Source: DATAUD01 sp036268455 (GTDB taxonomy: Bacteria; Verrucomicrobiota; Verrucomicrobiia; Limisphaerales; Palsa-1400). From it: a DNA stretch of 64,000 nt. The notes beneath the pieces are model-generated. The model had not been told where the DNA came from. It searched no databases and saw nothing but the letters and a program-made list of their open reading frames with translations. The stretch's first letter is position 1, and the number at the start of each line of letters is the position of its first letter. The stretch lies in NCBI GenBank assembly GCA_036268455.1, contig DATAUD010000025.1, positions 1 through 64,000 on the forward strand, given 5' to 3'. The position numbers and the translations under genes were made by a program. This document shows positions 43,372-51,371 of this stretch, piece by piece.

Positions 43372-44814
43372 TTAAGGAGCGACGGCGGCATCAAGAGCTT
43401 TGCGGACAGCCTGGGCAAGTTCCTCGGGTCTGTAAGGTTTGGAAAGGAAGGTCACGGAACGGCCGTTTTCTTCGGTGTGTTGAACCATTTCCTGATTGTA
43501 ACCGCTGCTGAAAATGACTGGAAGACGGGGGTTTTCCTTCCAAATGTGGGCGGCCAGGTCGTGCCCGGAAATACCGTGAGGCATGGCGACATCCGTCAAA
43601 AGCAAATCGATCTTCGAAGGGGAATTTGCCCAAATTTCGAGAGCATGGCGGCCATTTTCAGCTTCCAGAACGTTATAGCCGTGGCCTTCGAGGACTTCGT
43701 GGACAAGTTCGCGCAACGCCTGTTTGTCTTCCGCCACCAGGATGGTTTCTTTTCCACCGCGGATGCGTGGGGGACGGGACGGAACGGGCGTTTTTTCCGG
43801 GGCGCGATCGGCGACGGGCAAGTAAATATCGAAAGTGGTGCCTTTGCCGATTTTGCTATCGACTTCGATCCATCCCTGGTGCTGGTCCACCATGCCGTGG
43901 ACAGTTGCCAGGCCGAGACCAGAGCCTTTGCCTACATCCTTGGTTGTAAAAAAGGGCTCGAACAAACGATTAATAATAGCAGTATCCATGCCTGAGCCTG
44001 TATCGGTAACACTCAAACGAATGAACCGGCCCGGCTTCTGATTCGACTTAATGGATACGCCATCCGCCCCAAATTTGGCCTCAGTAGCCCGGATAGTCAA
44101 CTGGCCCCCTGTATTCATGGCATCGCGGGCGTTGAGAACGAGGTTGAGGAGGATTTGTTCCACCATTTCGAGATCGGCCATGACAGCGGGGAGATTGGGG
44201 GCGACATCGAATTGAAGGGCCACGCGCTCATCAAGGACATGGCGGAGAGTTTCAGCAGTTTGGTCCAGCGTTTCCCGGACGTCGAGCGGCTTGAGCTTGA
44301 TGACCTGTTTGCGGCTGAAGGCGAGCATTTGCTTGATGAGCTTGGCAGTGCGCTCGACGCCGTCGTTGATTTGATTGAGGGATTTGAAGGATTCAACGTC
44401 GAGATTGGGATTGTCCATGAGGAGGCAGACATGGCCTTGGACGACGGTGAGGATGTTGTTGAATTCGTGGGCGAGACCGGCGGCCAATTGGCCCACAGCG
44501 GCGAGGCGCTCCTGGCGCAGGAGCAATTCATGGCTTTCCTGCAAGGCGCGCTGTGCCTCCTTGCGGTCGGCAATTTCCTTCTGGAGACTGCAAGTGCGCC
44601 GGCGCGAGCGCAAGGCGAGGCGCCAGACGACCACAATGGCCACGATAAGAGCCAAAGCCCAGAGCCAATAGAAGGAGGCTGCCTGAGAGGAACCGATCTG
44701 GGTCGCGGCGTCAGACTGCGCAAAAAGTGCGCGGGGGAAAAGGAAGATAACTACGGCTTCAAAAAGGAAACCGGTTATCAAGGGGCGAAAATTCAGTTTT
44801 TTGCCGCAATGCAT
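43372..44814 (-). CDS. Hybrid sensor histidine kinase, membrane-anchored
   Basis: 480 residues. An N-terminal hydrophobic stretch (about 11-32) and a second span (about 49-66, YWLWALALIVAIVVVW) bracket a very short exported loop, so there is little room for an external sensor. A coiled coil (70-103) leads to HisKA with His116 (AAGLAHEFNNILTVVQGHVCLL), then HATPase (ILLNLVLNARDAM; DTGSGM; GKGSGLGLATVHGMVDQHQG) and a C-terminal receiver with Asp408 (LLLTDVAMPHGISG) and FLSKPYRPEEL. It is the first gene of a four-gene run with the soluble kinase, hflX and the epimerase. Confidence 0.92.
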   Translation of the reverse strand: MHCGKKLNFRPLITGFLFEAVVIFLFPRALFAQSDAATQIGSSQAASFYWLWALALIVAIVVVWRLALRSRRRTCSLQKEIADRKEAQRALQESHELLLRQERLAAVGQLAAGLAHEFNNILTVVQGHVCLLMDNPNLDVESFKSLNQINDGVERTAKLIKQMLAFSRKQVIKLKPLDVRETLDQTAETLRHVLDERVALQFDVAPNLPAVMADLEMVEQILLNLVLNARDAMNTGGQLTIRATEAKFGADGVSIKSNQKPGRFIRLSVTDTGSGMDTAIINRLFEPFFTTKDVGKGSGLGLATVHGMVDQHQGWIEVDSKIGKGTTFDIYLPVADRAPEKTPVPSRPPRIRGGKETILVAEDKQALRELVHEVLEGHGYNVLEAENGRHALEIWANSPSKIDLLLTDVAMPHGISGHDLAAHIWKENPRLPVIFSSGYNQEMVQHTEENGRSVTFLSKPYRPEELAQAVRKALDAAVAP

Positions 44815-44851
44815 TGATGATCACTTGGCGGTGTCAACAAAGTTCCGGCCT

Positions 44852-44879
44852 ATGTTATGCGGTGCTGTAAAATATTCAA
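44852..44879 (-). promoter_or_regulatory. Candidate promoter for the kinase-hflX run
   Basis: On the minus strand TTGAAT (44879-44874) and TAACAT (44857-44852) are separated by 16 bases, and lie 38 bases before the membrane kinase ATG. Directly upstream is a perfect 7-base inverted repeat (GCCGCGG/CCGCGGC, 44906-44929). Confidence 0.4.
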
Positions 44880-44905
44880 CCCGAATTTGAAGAAATTGAT
44901 GTAGG

Positions 44906-44929
44906 GCCGCGGAGTACGTTTTCCGCGGC
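44906..44929. repeat. Inverted repeat between PfkB kinase and histidine kinase genes
   Basis: Two 7-base arms, GCCGCGG and CCGCGGC, with a 10-base loop. There is no T run on the minus strand, so it is not a standard terminator of the PfkB gene. It could be an operator or a hairpin in the kinase leader. Confidence 0.4.
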
Positions 44930-44981
44930 TTTGCGGAGGATTCCTTGATGGGCGCGTAGTGGCGATAAAGACGCGCACGGG

Positions 44982-45881
44982 TCAGAAACGAGTCAATTTT
45001 TCCAGTTCTTTGACTCGCTTGTCGATGGCGGCGCGGTTGACGCGCGTGGTGCGTTTCAAGCCAAAATCTTCGCAGCAATAGGATGCCACGACGCTGCCGT
45101 AAATCATGGCCCGGCGCAAATGGGACTCGACAGGGCCTTTGGCCGTAGCCAAATAGCCCATCATGCCGCCCACGAAGGAATCACCAGCGCCGGTGGGATC
45201 GACAACATCGTGGAGAGGATAGGCAGGGGAGACAAAAAGGCCGTCGCGATTGGACAGGATTGCGCCGTGCTCGCCTTTTTTGACGATGACGTGTTTAGGC
45301 CCGAGTTTGTGGATTTTTTTGGCGGCGCGAAAGAGATTGTTCTCCTGGGTCAATTGGCGGGCTTCGCTTTCATTCAAGACGAAGCCATCGACGCGACGAA
45401 GGAGTTTGAGTAAATCCTCCAAGGCGATGTTGAGCCACAAATCCATGGTGTCGGCGACGACGAACTTGGGGCGGCGCATCTGGTCCAAAACATGGAGTTG
45501 CAGGGAGGGGGCAATATTGGCCAGGAGGACAAAAGGTGTGTTGACGCAATTGGCGGGAAGGCGGGGGGTGAAGGTCTCGAAGACGCCGAGCTCGGTGACG
45601 AGGGTGCGGCGATTGTTCATGTTGACTTCGTATTCCCCGGACCAATGGAAGGTTTTGCCGGGGATGATTTGGAGTCCTTCGAGGTCGATTTTATGCTTTT
45701 TGTAGAGGCGGATGTAGTTTTTTGGGAAATCGTCGCCGACCACGCCGACAAGTTTGACCGGGGAGAAAAAGCTCGCGGCGACGGCGGCATGGCTGGCGGA
45801 ACCGCCGAGGAGACGCGGGTTTTCGGCGGAGGAAGTTTTGATGGAATCCAGGGCGGTGGAACCGACGATAAGAACACTCAT
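44982..45881 (-). CDS. PfkB-family carbohydrate/nucleoside kinase
   Basis: 299 residues. The N-terminal GGSASHAAVAASFF glycine motif and the C-terminal DPTGAGDSFVGGMMGYLA motif, with the catalytic aspartate, identify a ribokinase-family enzyme. NESEARQLT and HVIVKKGEHGAIL are the usual intermediate strands. The family phosphorylates sugars or nucleosides (ribose, fructose phosphates, adenosine); the divergent N-terminal half does not allow the substrate to be named. It is divergent from the alcohol dehydrogenase gene, with an inverted repeat between. Confidence 0.85.
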   Translation of the reverse strand: MSVLIVGSTALDSIKTSSAENPRLLGGSASHAAVAASFFSPVKLVGVVGDDFPKNYIRLYKKHKIDLEGLQIIPGKTFHWSGEYEVNMNNRRTLVTELGVFETFTPRLPANCVNTPFVLLANIAPSLQLHVLDQMRRPKFVVADTMDLWLNIALEDLLKLLRRVDGFVLNESEARQLTQENNLFRAAKKIHKLGPKHVIVKKGEHGAILSNRDGLFVSPAYPLHDVVDPTGAGDSFVGGMMGYLATAKGPVESHLRRAMIYGSVVASYCCEDFGLKRTTRVNRAAIDKRVKELEKLTRF

Positions 45882-45938
45882 TTCAAGTTTTGTTTTATAG
45901 TTTCGAAGACGCAGTGTGGCGGAAAGCGAGGGAGGCTA

Positions 45939-45980
45939 TCAATCGCAAACTTCGAGAACCGATTGAAAGTTTGCCATTGA
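45939..45980. repeat. Long imperfect inverted repeat between PfkB kinase and alcohol dehydrogenase genes
   Basis: Arms of 14 bases, TCAATCGCAAACTT and AAGTTTGCCATTGA, pair with one mismatch around a 14-base loop. It lies midway in the 129-base divergent region, 31 bases before the dehydrogenase ATG. It has no T run. It fits an operator or a leader hairpin. Confidence 0.45.
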
Positions 45981-46010
45981 GAATTTGCATTTGGCGTTTA
46001 AGAATTCGTT

Positions 46011-47018
46011 ATGCGTGTTGCCCAAATTACGCGGCCGAACGGGCCGTTTGAACTTGTTGAACGTCCGATCCCTCAGCCGAAGCCGGGATGGGTGCGGATC
46101 AAGGTGCAGGCTTGCGGGATCTGCCACAGCGATTCGCTGGTGAAGGAAGGCCTTTGGCCCGGTTTGGAGTTTCCCCGCGTGCCAGGACACGAGGTGGTGG
46201 GAACTGTGGACGCGGTGGGGGACGGGGCGGATTACTGGAAGGTTGGCCAGCGGGTGGGGGTGGGATGGCACGGGGGACATTGCGGGCACTGCGATGCGTG
46301 CCGCAACGGGGATTTTTTTGGGTGCACCGTGGCGCTGAAGGTTACCGGGATTTCTTTTGACGGCGGTTACGGAGAATACATGGTCGCCCCGGCGATTGCG
46401 CTGGCGCTGATGCCGCAGGAATTGCCGGCTGAGGACGCCGCGCCGTTGATGTGCGCGGGAGTGACCACTTACAATGCGTTGCGGAATTCGGGGGCGCGGG
46501 CGGGGGATTTGGTGGCGGTGCTGGGTTTGGGCGGGCTTGGCCATCTCGGCGTGCAATACGCGGCGAAGATGGGTTTCAGGACGGTTGGAATCGCGAGGGG
46601 CGCGGAGAAGGAGGCGCTGGCGCGGAAATTGGGGGCGCACCACTACATTGACAGCCAGGCGCAAGACCCGGCGGGAGAATTGGCCAAGCTTGGCGGCGCG
46701 AAGGTGATCATCGCCACTGTGACAGATGGAGCCGCGATGAGCGCGGTCCAGGCCGGGCTTGGGCTTAACGGAACGCTGATGGTGATCGGGGCGGCTCAAT
46801 CGATGCAGGTATCGCCGCTGGCGCTGATCGGCGGCAAGCGGGCGGTGAAAGGATGGTATTCGGGCACGGCGATTGATTCCGAGGACACGCTGCGATTCAG
46901 TGTTTTGACGGGGGTGCGGTCGATGAATGAGGTTGTTCCGCTTGAGAAGGTGACTGAGGGTTACGAGCGGATGATGAGCGGGAAGGCGCGGTTCCGGGTT
47001 GTGCTGAAGATGAATTGA
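46011..47018 (+). CDS. Zinc-dependent alcohol dehydrogenase
   Basis: 335 residues of the medium-chain dehydrogenase family. Catalytic-zinc ligands Cys35 (ACGICHSD), His60 (GHEVVG) and Cys148 (LMCAGVTTYNAL) are present, as are the four structural-zinc cysteines 91, 94, 97 and 105 (HCGHCDACRNGDFFGC). The dinucleotide motif is GLGGLG near 172. It oxidises an alcohol or reduces an aldehyde with NAD(P). YSGTAIDSEDTLRFS and a Met/Val-rich C terminus resemble the AdhP-like and YahK-like group. The start sits 31 bases after the inverted repeat. No partner gene is evident. Confidence 0.92.
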   Translation: MRVAQITRPNGPFELVERPIPQPKPGWVRIKVQACGICHSDSLVKEGLWPGLEFPRVPGHEVVGTVDAVGDGADYWKVGQRVGVGWHGGHCGHCDACRNGDFFGCTVALKVTGISFDGGYGEYMVAPAIALALMPQELPAEDAAPLMCAGVTTYNALRNSGARAGDLVAVLGLGGLGHLGVQYAAKMGFRTVGIARGAEKEALARKLGAHHYIDSQAQDPAGELAKLGGAKVIIATVTDGAAMSAVQAGLGLNGTLMVIGAAQSMQVSPLALIGGKRAVKGWYSGTAIDSEDTLRFSVLTGVRSMNEVVPLEKVTEGYERMMSGKARFRVVLKMN

Positions 47019-47061
47019 GAATTTATAATTGACAATTAAACGCGCACGGTTTCCATTTCCT

Positions 47062-47091
47062 TTGACGTTGGCGAAATTCTTCATGTACAAC
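47062..47091 (+). promoter_or_regulatory. Promoter of the zinc-ribbon protein gene
   Basis: TTGACG (47062-47067), an 18-base spacer beginning TTGGCGAAATTCTTC, then TACAAC. The whole block CCATTTCCTTTGAC-TTGGCG recurs before the ATPase gene at 48185. Confidence 0.5.
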
Positions 47092-47102
47092 AAGGGCCGC
47101 AA

Positions 47103-48146
47103 ATGAAAAAATGCCCGGCCTGCGGCCAATTCTATGAGGACATCTATACGCGCTGCTTCGATGGGCAGAGGCTTATCGGCACGAACGAAACGCCTCCTCC
47201 AACCCTCGCGCCCGCCAACGCCTGGACGACGCCGGCGGCCGGCTCCCAAAGCCTGAGCGCGGGAGCGAAGAAGCCCAGTTCGAGCGGAGTCGGGCTGGCG
47301 CTTTTTGTCGTGGCCTGCCTGGCCTGCGGCGGGGCATATTGGTATTTTATCTGGCAGCATCGGGTGACTGCGCCGCATACGGCGACTTCCGCGTCGGTTC
47401 CACAACCCACACTAGCCGCGAAAGCCACAACAGGCCCTCAAGGCGCGCTCGTGGCACAGTCCAAAGTGGCTTCGCAAGCCGCCGGGCAGTCTGGCGTTCA
47501 AATCGGTCCGATGGGAGGCGCCACAAGCGGAGAATCTGCCTTGGAAGCCAGAAAGTCGGCGGCGAAGACGTTGGAAATGGCGGCGGCACAGGGCGGGGGC
47601 CAAACGAAGGCGACCTTGCAAGCTTGCGCACAAGTCATGAGGAGTGAGGCGGCGGTCTTTGAAAAACTGTCCGTCGCCAACCGCCTGCGAATGGAAGGGC
47701 TGGACATGGCCGGGGTCGAGACGCGAGACCAAATGCGAACAAAAAAGAGCCAGGTCTTCAAGGCTTGCGGCATGATGGAAGAGTTCGCCAACTTTGACGG
47801 TGAACAGGCTCTTCGGCGGGAATTGCAAAGCGCTCATCTGGCTCCCGAAGCTATCGCAAAAGTTGCCACCAAACGCTCGCAGGCGCTCGCGACCGCTGAC
47901 CGGCAGTACGCGACGGCGGCGCGGGAATGCGCCCGAACCTCCCGAACCCTGGTAAACTTACTTGAGATGAACTGGGGGAAATGGAAGTTCGACAAGGAGC
48001 AAAAGAAAGTCACCTTTACCGATCAAAAATTGGGAGCATCCCATAAAAACACGTCGGAGGCACTCAACGCCGCCGAACGTTCCATGACGGCGGCCGACAC
48101 CGCCGACAGGGCCGGGGCAAAGAAATTCGCCGAGGAGAAGCCTTGA
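47103..48146 (+). CDS. Zinc-ribbon membrane protein of unknown function
   Basis: 347 residues. The N terminus (KKCPACGQFYEDIYTRCFDG, Cys4, Cys7 and Cys18) is a small zinc-ribbon of the CPxCG...CxxDG kind. A proline/serine linker leads to one membrane span (about 64-80, GLALFVVACLACGGAYWYF). Beyond it is an Ala/Gln-rich, mostly helical region (about 130-347) with no recognised domain. The orientation would be ribbon in the cytoplasm and helices outside. It lies 97 bases upstream of the pilus/secretion operon and shares that operon's promoter sequence, so it may be an accessory factor. I cannot name a function. Confidence 0.7.
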   Translation: MKKCPACGQFYEDIYTRCFDGQRLIGTNETPPPTLAPANAWTTPAAGSQSLSAGAKKPSSSGVGLALFVVACLACGGAYWYFIWQHRVTAPHTATSASVPQPTLAAKATTGPQGALVAQSKVASQAAGQSGVQIGPMGGATSGESALEARKSAAKTLEMAAAQGGGQTKATLQACAQVMRSEAAVFEKLSVANRLRMEGLDMAGVETRDQMRTKKSQVFKACGMMEEFANFDGEQALRRELQSAHLAPEAIAKVATKRSQALATADRQYATAARECARTSRTLVNLLEMNWGKWKFDKEQKKVTFTDQKLGASHKNTSEALNAAERSMTAADTADRAGAKKFAEEKP

Positions 48147-48184
48147 AGGCTCGGATTGGAGGGTCATCGGAGGCCCCATTTCCT

Positions 48185-48212
48185 TTGACCTTGGCGCAAC
48201 TTTTCCTATCTT
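48185..48212 (+). promoter_or_regulatory. Promoter of the pilus/secretion operon
   Basis: TTGACC (48185-48190), a 16-base spacer (TTGGCGCAACTTTTCC) and TATCTT (48207-48212). It repeats the block found at 47062, which suggests shared regulation. Confidence 0.5.
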
Positions 48213-48243
48213 CCTTTGTTCAACGTCTGTGGAACACTGATAA

Positions 48244-49998
48244 ATGGCTATAGTTTCAATCAAAACATTGCTGGAGCGGAATAACCTGGCGACCCCCCGC
48301 CAGTTCGATGACTGGAATAAAGCGTGGCGAGTGGCCGCGGAAGGAGGTTCGCAGGAGAGCCTGCTCTCATTCATCGCGCGGGAAAAGGGGAACACGGAAG
48401 AGGTGTTTCTGCAGGAGCTTGCGAAGGCGCTGGGATGGCCGTTTATAGACTTGGGAAAGATGGAAGTGCCGGCGGAGGCCCGCAAGAGGATATCGACGAA
48501 AGTGGCGTTCCAGTATTTTGTGCTGCCGGTGGCGTTTGAGAACGGGCAATTGCAGGTGGCGGTGAGCAACCCGTTCGACGCGGCGATGCTGGGGGCGGTG
48601 CAGTTCGACGCTCGCGTGCCGGTGAATTTCGCGCTGACGCCGCGGGCGGAGATTGAGAAGTCGCTCAAGAAGTTTTACGGGGTGGGCGCGGAGACGCTGG
48701 ATGAAATATCCAAGGAGGACGATGACCTCGACGCGCTAGTGGAGGACCGGGAAATCACGGAGGACAACCAGGAGGCGAGCGTCATCCGATTTGTCAACCA
48801 GATCATTTGGGAGGCTTACAAGGACCGGGCGACGGACATTCATTTTGAGCCGGCGGAGGATGAGTTGCGGATCCGATACCGGATTGACGGAATTTTGCAC
48901 CAAACACCGATGCCGCCGCAGTTGAAGCGGTTCCAGGCATCGTTGATTTCGCGCATCAAGGTCATGTCCGGGATGAACATTGCGGAGAAACGGCTGCCGC
49001 AGGACGGACGCATCAATGTGCGGATCAAGGGGGAGGAAATCGACATCCGCGTCTCGACTGTCCCGACGGTTTACGGGGAGAGCGTTTCGCTGCGATTGCT
49101 GACGCGCGGAAAGATATTTTTGAGCCTGGACAAGCTGGGTTTCGCGATGTCGGAGGAATCGCGGATCCGGGAGATCATCGTCAAACCGCACGGAATTTTT
49201 CTGGTGACGGGGCCGACGGGATCGGGGAAATCGACTTCGCTGTACGCGTTTCTCAGTTCGATCAATTCGGTGACCAAACGGATCATCACGATCGAGGAGC
49301 CGGTGGAGTATGAGTTGAAGGGGATCAACCAGATTTCAGTGAGGTCGGACATCGGGCTGACATTCGCAATGGGGCTGAGGCACATATTGCGGCAGGACCC
49401 GAACGTGATCATGGTCGGGGAAATCCGGGATTTGGAGACGGCGGAAATCGCGATTCGAGCGGCGCTGACGGGACACCTTGTGTTCAGCACGCTGCACACG
49501 AACGACGCGCCAAGCGCGTTCACGCGGTTGATTGACATGGGAATTGAGCCGTTCCTGGTGGCGTCATCGGTTGAGGCGGTGTTGGCGCAACGATTGGTGA
49601 GGACGATTTGCCCGAAGTGCAAGGCGGAACAAAAGGTGGAAAAGGCGTACCTCAAACGGATTGGTTTTCCGGAAGCGGAAATTGAGACGACGAAGTTTTG
49701 CAAAGGGGCGGGATGCGAGGAGTGCCGGCAGTTCGGGTATCAGGGACGAATGGGAATTTACGAGTTGATGTTCATTGACGAACAGCTTCGGTCGCTGATC
49801 CTCAACCGCGCCGCGGCGTCCACTTTGGCGCAAAAGGCGATGGAGAATGGAATGCGGACGTTGCGCGACGACGGTTGGAAAAAAGTGAAGGAAACGAAGA
49901 CGACCATTGAGGAAGTCCTGCGTGTCACACAGACGGAAGAACATCTCAGATCGCTTGTAGAGGATTCCAAGTCTCCGAATTGGCCGAAAGGTAACTAA
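48244..49998 (+). CDS. Type IV pilus/type II secretion assembly ATPase (PilB/GspE)
   Basis: 584 residues. An N-terminal MshEN-like domain (1-150) leads to the N2 and ATPase domains: Walker A GPTGSGKS (323-330), Asp-box and Walker B NVIMVGEIRDLETAEIA (387-403), His-box HLVFSTLHTNDAPSA, and the tetracysteine zinc knuckle Cys456-x2-Cys459...Cys491-x2-Cys494. It powers pilus or pseudopilus extension at the inner membrane. Its TAA overlaps the ATG of the next gene (TAATG). Pili and type II systems cannot be told apart from this gene alone. Confidence 0.93.
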   Translation: MAIVSIKTLLERNNLATPRQFDDWNKAWRVAAEGGSQESLLSFIAREKGNTEEVFLQELAKALGWPFIDLGKMEVPAEARKRISTKVAFQYFVLPVAFENGQLQVAVSNPFDAAMLGAVQFDARVPVNFALTPRAEIEKSLKKFYGVGAETLDEISKEDDDLDALVEDREITEDNQEASVIRFVNQIIWEAYKDRATDIHFEPAEDELRIRYRIDGILHQTPMPPQLKRFQASLISRIKVMSGMNIAEKRLPQDGRINVRIKGEEIDIRVSTVPTVYGESVSLRLLTRGKIFLSLDKLGFAMSEESRIREIIVKPHGIFLVTGPTGSGKSTSLYAFLSSINSVTKRIITIEEPVEYELKGINQISVRSDIGLTFAMGLRHILRQDPNVIMVGEIRDLETAEIAIRAALTGHLVFSTLHTNDAPSAFTRLIDMGIEPFLVASSVEAVLAQRLVRTICPKCKAEQKVEKAYLKRIGFPEAEIETTKFCKGAGCEECRQFGYQGRMGIYELMFIDEQLRSLILNRAAASTLAQKAMENGMRTLRDDGWKKVKETKTTIEEVLRVTQTEEHLRSLVEDSKSPNWPKGN

Positions 49999-51371
49999 TG
50001 GCCCGCTGGCAAACCGTAAACGTCCTTCACACCAGCGCCAGTGGCCGGCGGCTTTGGCAGCTTACGCCCAACGCTGAGAAATTCTCGATCCAGGGCGACA
50101 AGACCCTTTTGCTCAACGAAGCAGTTCCCTCGGGGATGGCGGGCAAGGATTGGCAGACCCTTTTTCGGCAAAAGCTCAACATCGCGTGGCTTCCGGCCGA
50201 AAAGGTATTTCTGCGCGTGGTGCATTTGCCGCCATCCGACCCCGCGGAAATCGAGCAGATGATCGAACTTCAAATGGAGAAGCTCTCGCCGCTGCCTGTG
50301 GCGCAGATGGTCTGGAGTTTCTATTTGCTGCCGCGACCCGTGGACAAGCCCGAAGCGCTGCAACAAGTGATTGTCATCATCGCAGGGCGGGCGGGTGTGG
50401 AGGAATTCCTTGGGGAACTGGAGAGCGAGGGGTATTTGGCTGACCGGCTGGAAACGCCAGGTTTGGACAAACTTTTGGCGGCAAACATTCAAGAGGAGGG
50501 CGTGTGGGTTTTTGCCGGGGATGAAAATGAACCGGTATTGGTTGCATGGTGGTATGGGGGGCAGTTGCAAAATCTGACGCTTGTTTCGCTGCCGCCCGGG
50601 CCGGAACGCGGGCCGCAACTGAGAACGCAGATCGAACAGATGGCGTGGGCGGGAGAATTGGAAGGGTGGCTGACGGTGGCGCCGAAGATTCAATTGGTGG
50701 CGGGACTGGCGGAAGCGCGGTTTTGGGAGGCGGTTTTTAAAGACGGAGCGGAGCCGTTGGAGATTCAAGCCACGGCGCCGGGGACGCATTTGGCGGCGTT
50801 GAGCGCGAAACGTTGCGCGGAAGATTCCGGCAAGACGAATCTTTTGCCGCGGGAATTTTCGACGCGCTACCGCCAGCAATTCGTGGATGGATTGTGGATG
50901 GGAGGGCTGGTGGGGCTATTGAGCGCGTATATCATCGGTGTGCTGATTTACTTCGGCGCGCTATATGTGCTGAAGCTGAAGTACAACACGGTCAAAGGAG
51001 AACTGGCGAGCATCAGCGGCAGTTACACCAATGCGCTGAAAGACGCGGAGGAGATCAAGATTCTGGAGGACCGCCAGGAGCTGCAGTACAAGGCGCTGGA
51101 TTGCTGGAAGGCAGTTGCCGAAAACGTCCCTGACAGCATTACTTTGCAGAACATTTATTTTCAGCGCGGAAGACTTGATCTTCACGGCACCGCTGTGACG
51201 GAAAACGCGGATGAAGTGGGCAAGTTTAATGAAGACCTGCGACGCATCCCCAATCCGATGCAACCGGATCAGCTACTGTTTTCGGATATCACGCCTCCAA
51301 CGATGAGCAGCCGCGGGGCGTCAACGGAGTGGCGGTTTAGTTGCACATTAAAGGGGGCGGAGAGTGAATAA
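49998..51371 (+). CDS. PilM-PilN fusion (GspL-like) platform protein
   Basis: 457 residues. Residues 1-270 form an actin-like ATPase-type cytoplasmic domain of the PilM/GspL kind (PAEIEQMIELQMEKLSPLP near 82-100). From about 281 there is the PilN motif NLLPREF, a membrane span (about 300-325, MGGLVGLLSAYIIGVLIYFGALYVL), a coiled coil and a periplasmic ferredoxin-like domain (ITLQNIYFQRGRLDLHGTA). In pili PilM and PilN are separate genes; in type II systems GspL combines them. It overlaps the ATPase gene by 1 base and the next gene by 8 bases. Confidence 0.82.
   Translation: MARWQTVNVLHTSASGRRLWQLTPNAEKFSIQGDKTLLLNEAVPSGMAGKDWQTLFRQKLNIAWLPAEKVFLRVVHLPPSDPAEIEQMIELQMEKLSPLPVAQMVWSFYLLPRPVDKPEALQQVIVIIAGRAGVEEFLGELESEGYLADRLETPGLDKLLAANIQEEGVWVFAGDENEPVLVAWWYGGQLQNLTLVSLPPGPERGPQLRTQIEQMAWAGELEGWLTVAPKIQLVAGLAEARFWEAVFKDGAEPLEIQATAPGTHLAALSAKRCAEDSGKTNLLPREFSTRYRQQFVDGLWMGGLVGLLSAYIIGVLIYFGALYVLKLKYNTVKGELASISGSYTNALKDAEEIKILEDRQELQYKALDCWKAVAENVPDSITLQNIYFQRGRLDLHGTAVTENADEVGKFNEDLRRIPNPMQPDQLLFSDITPPTMSSRGASTEWRFSCTLKGAESE

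Noticed and set aside
45939..47405. 488-codon minus-strand ORF over the alcohol dehydrogenase
   Set aside because: Arg/His/Pro-rich shadow frame with no family resemblance.
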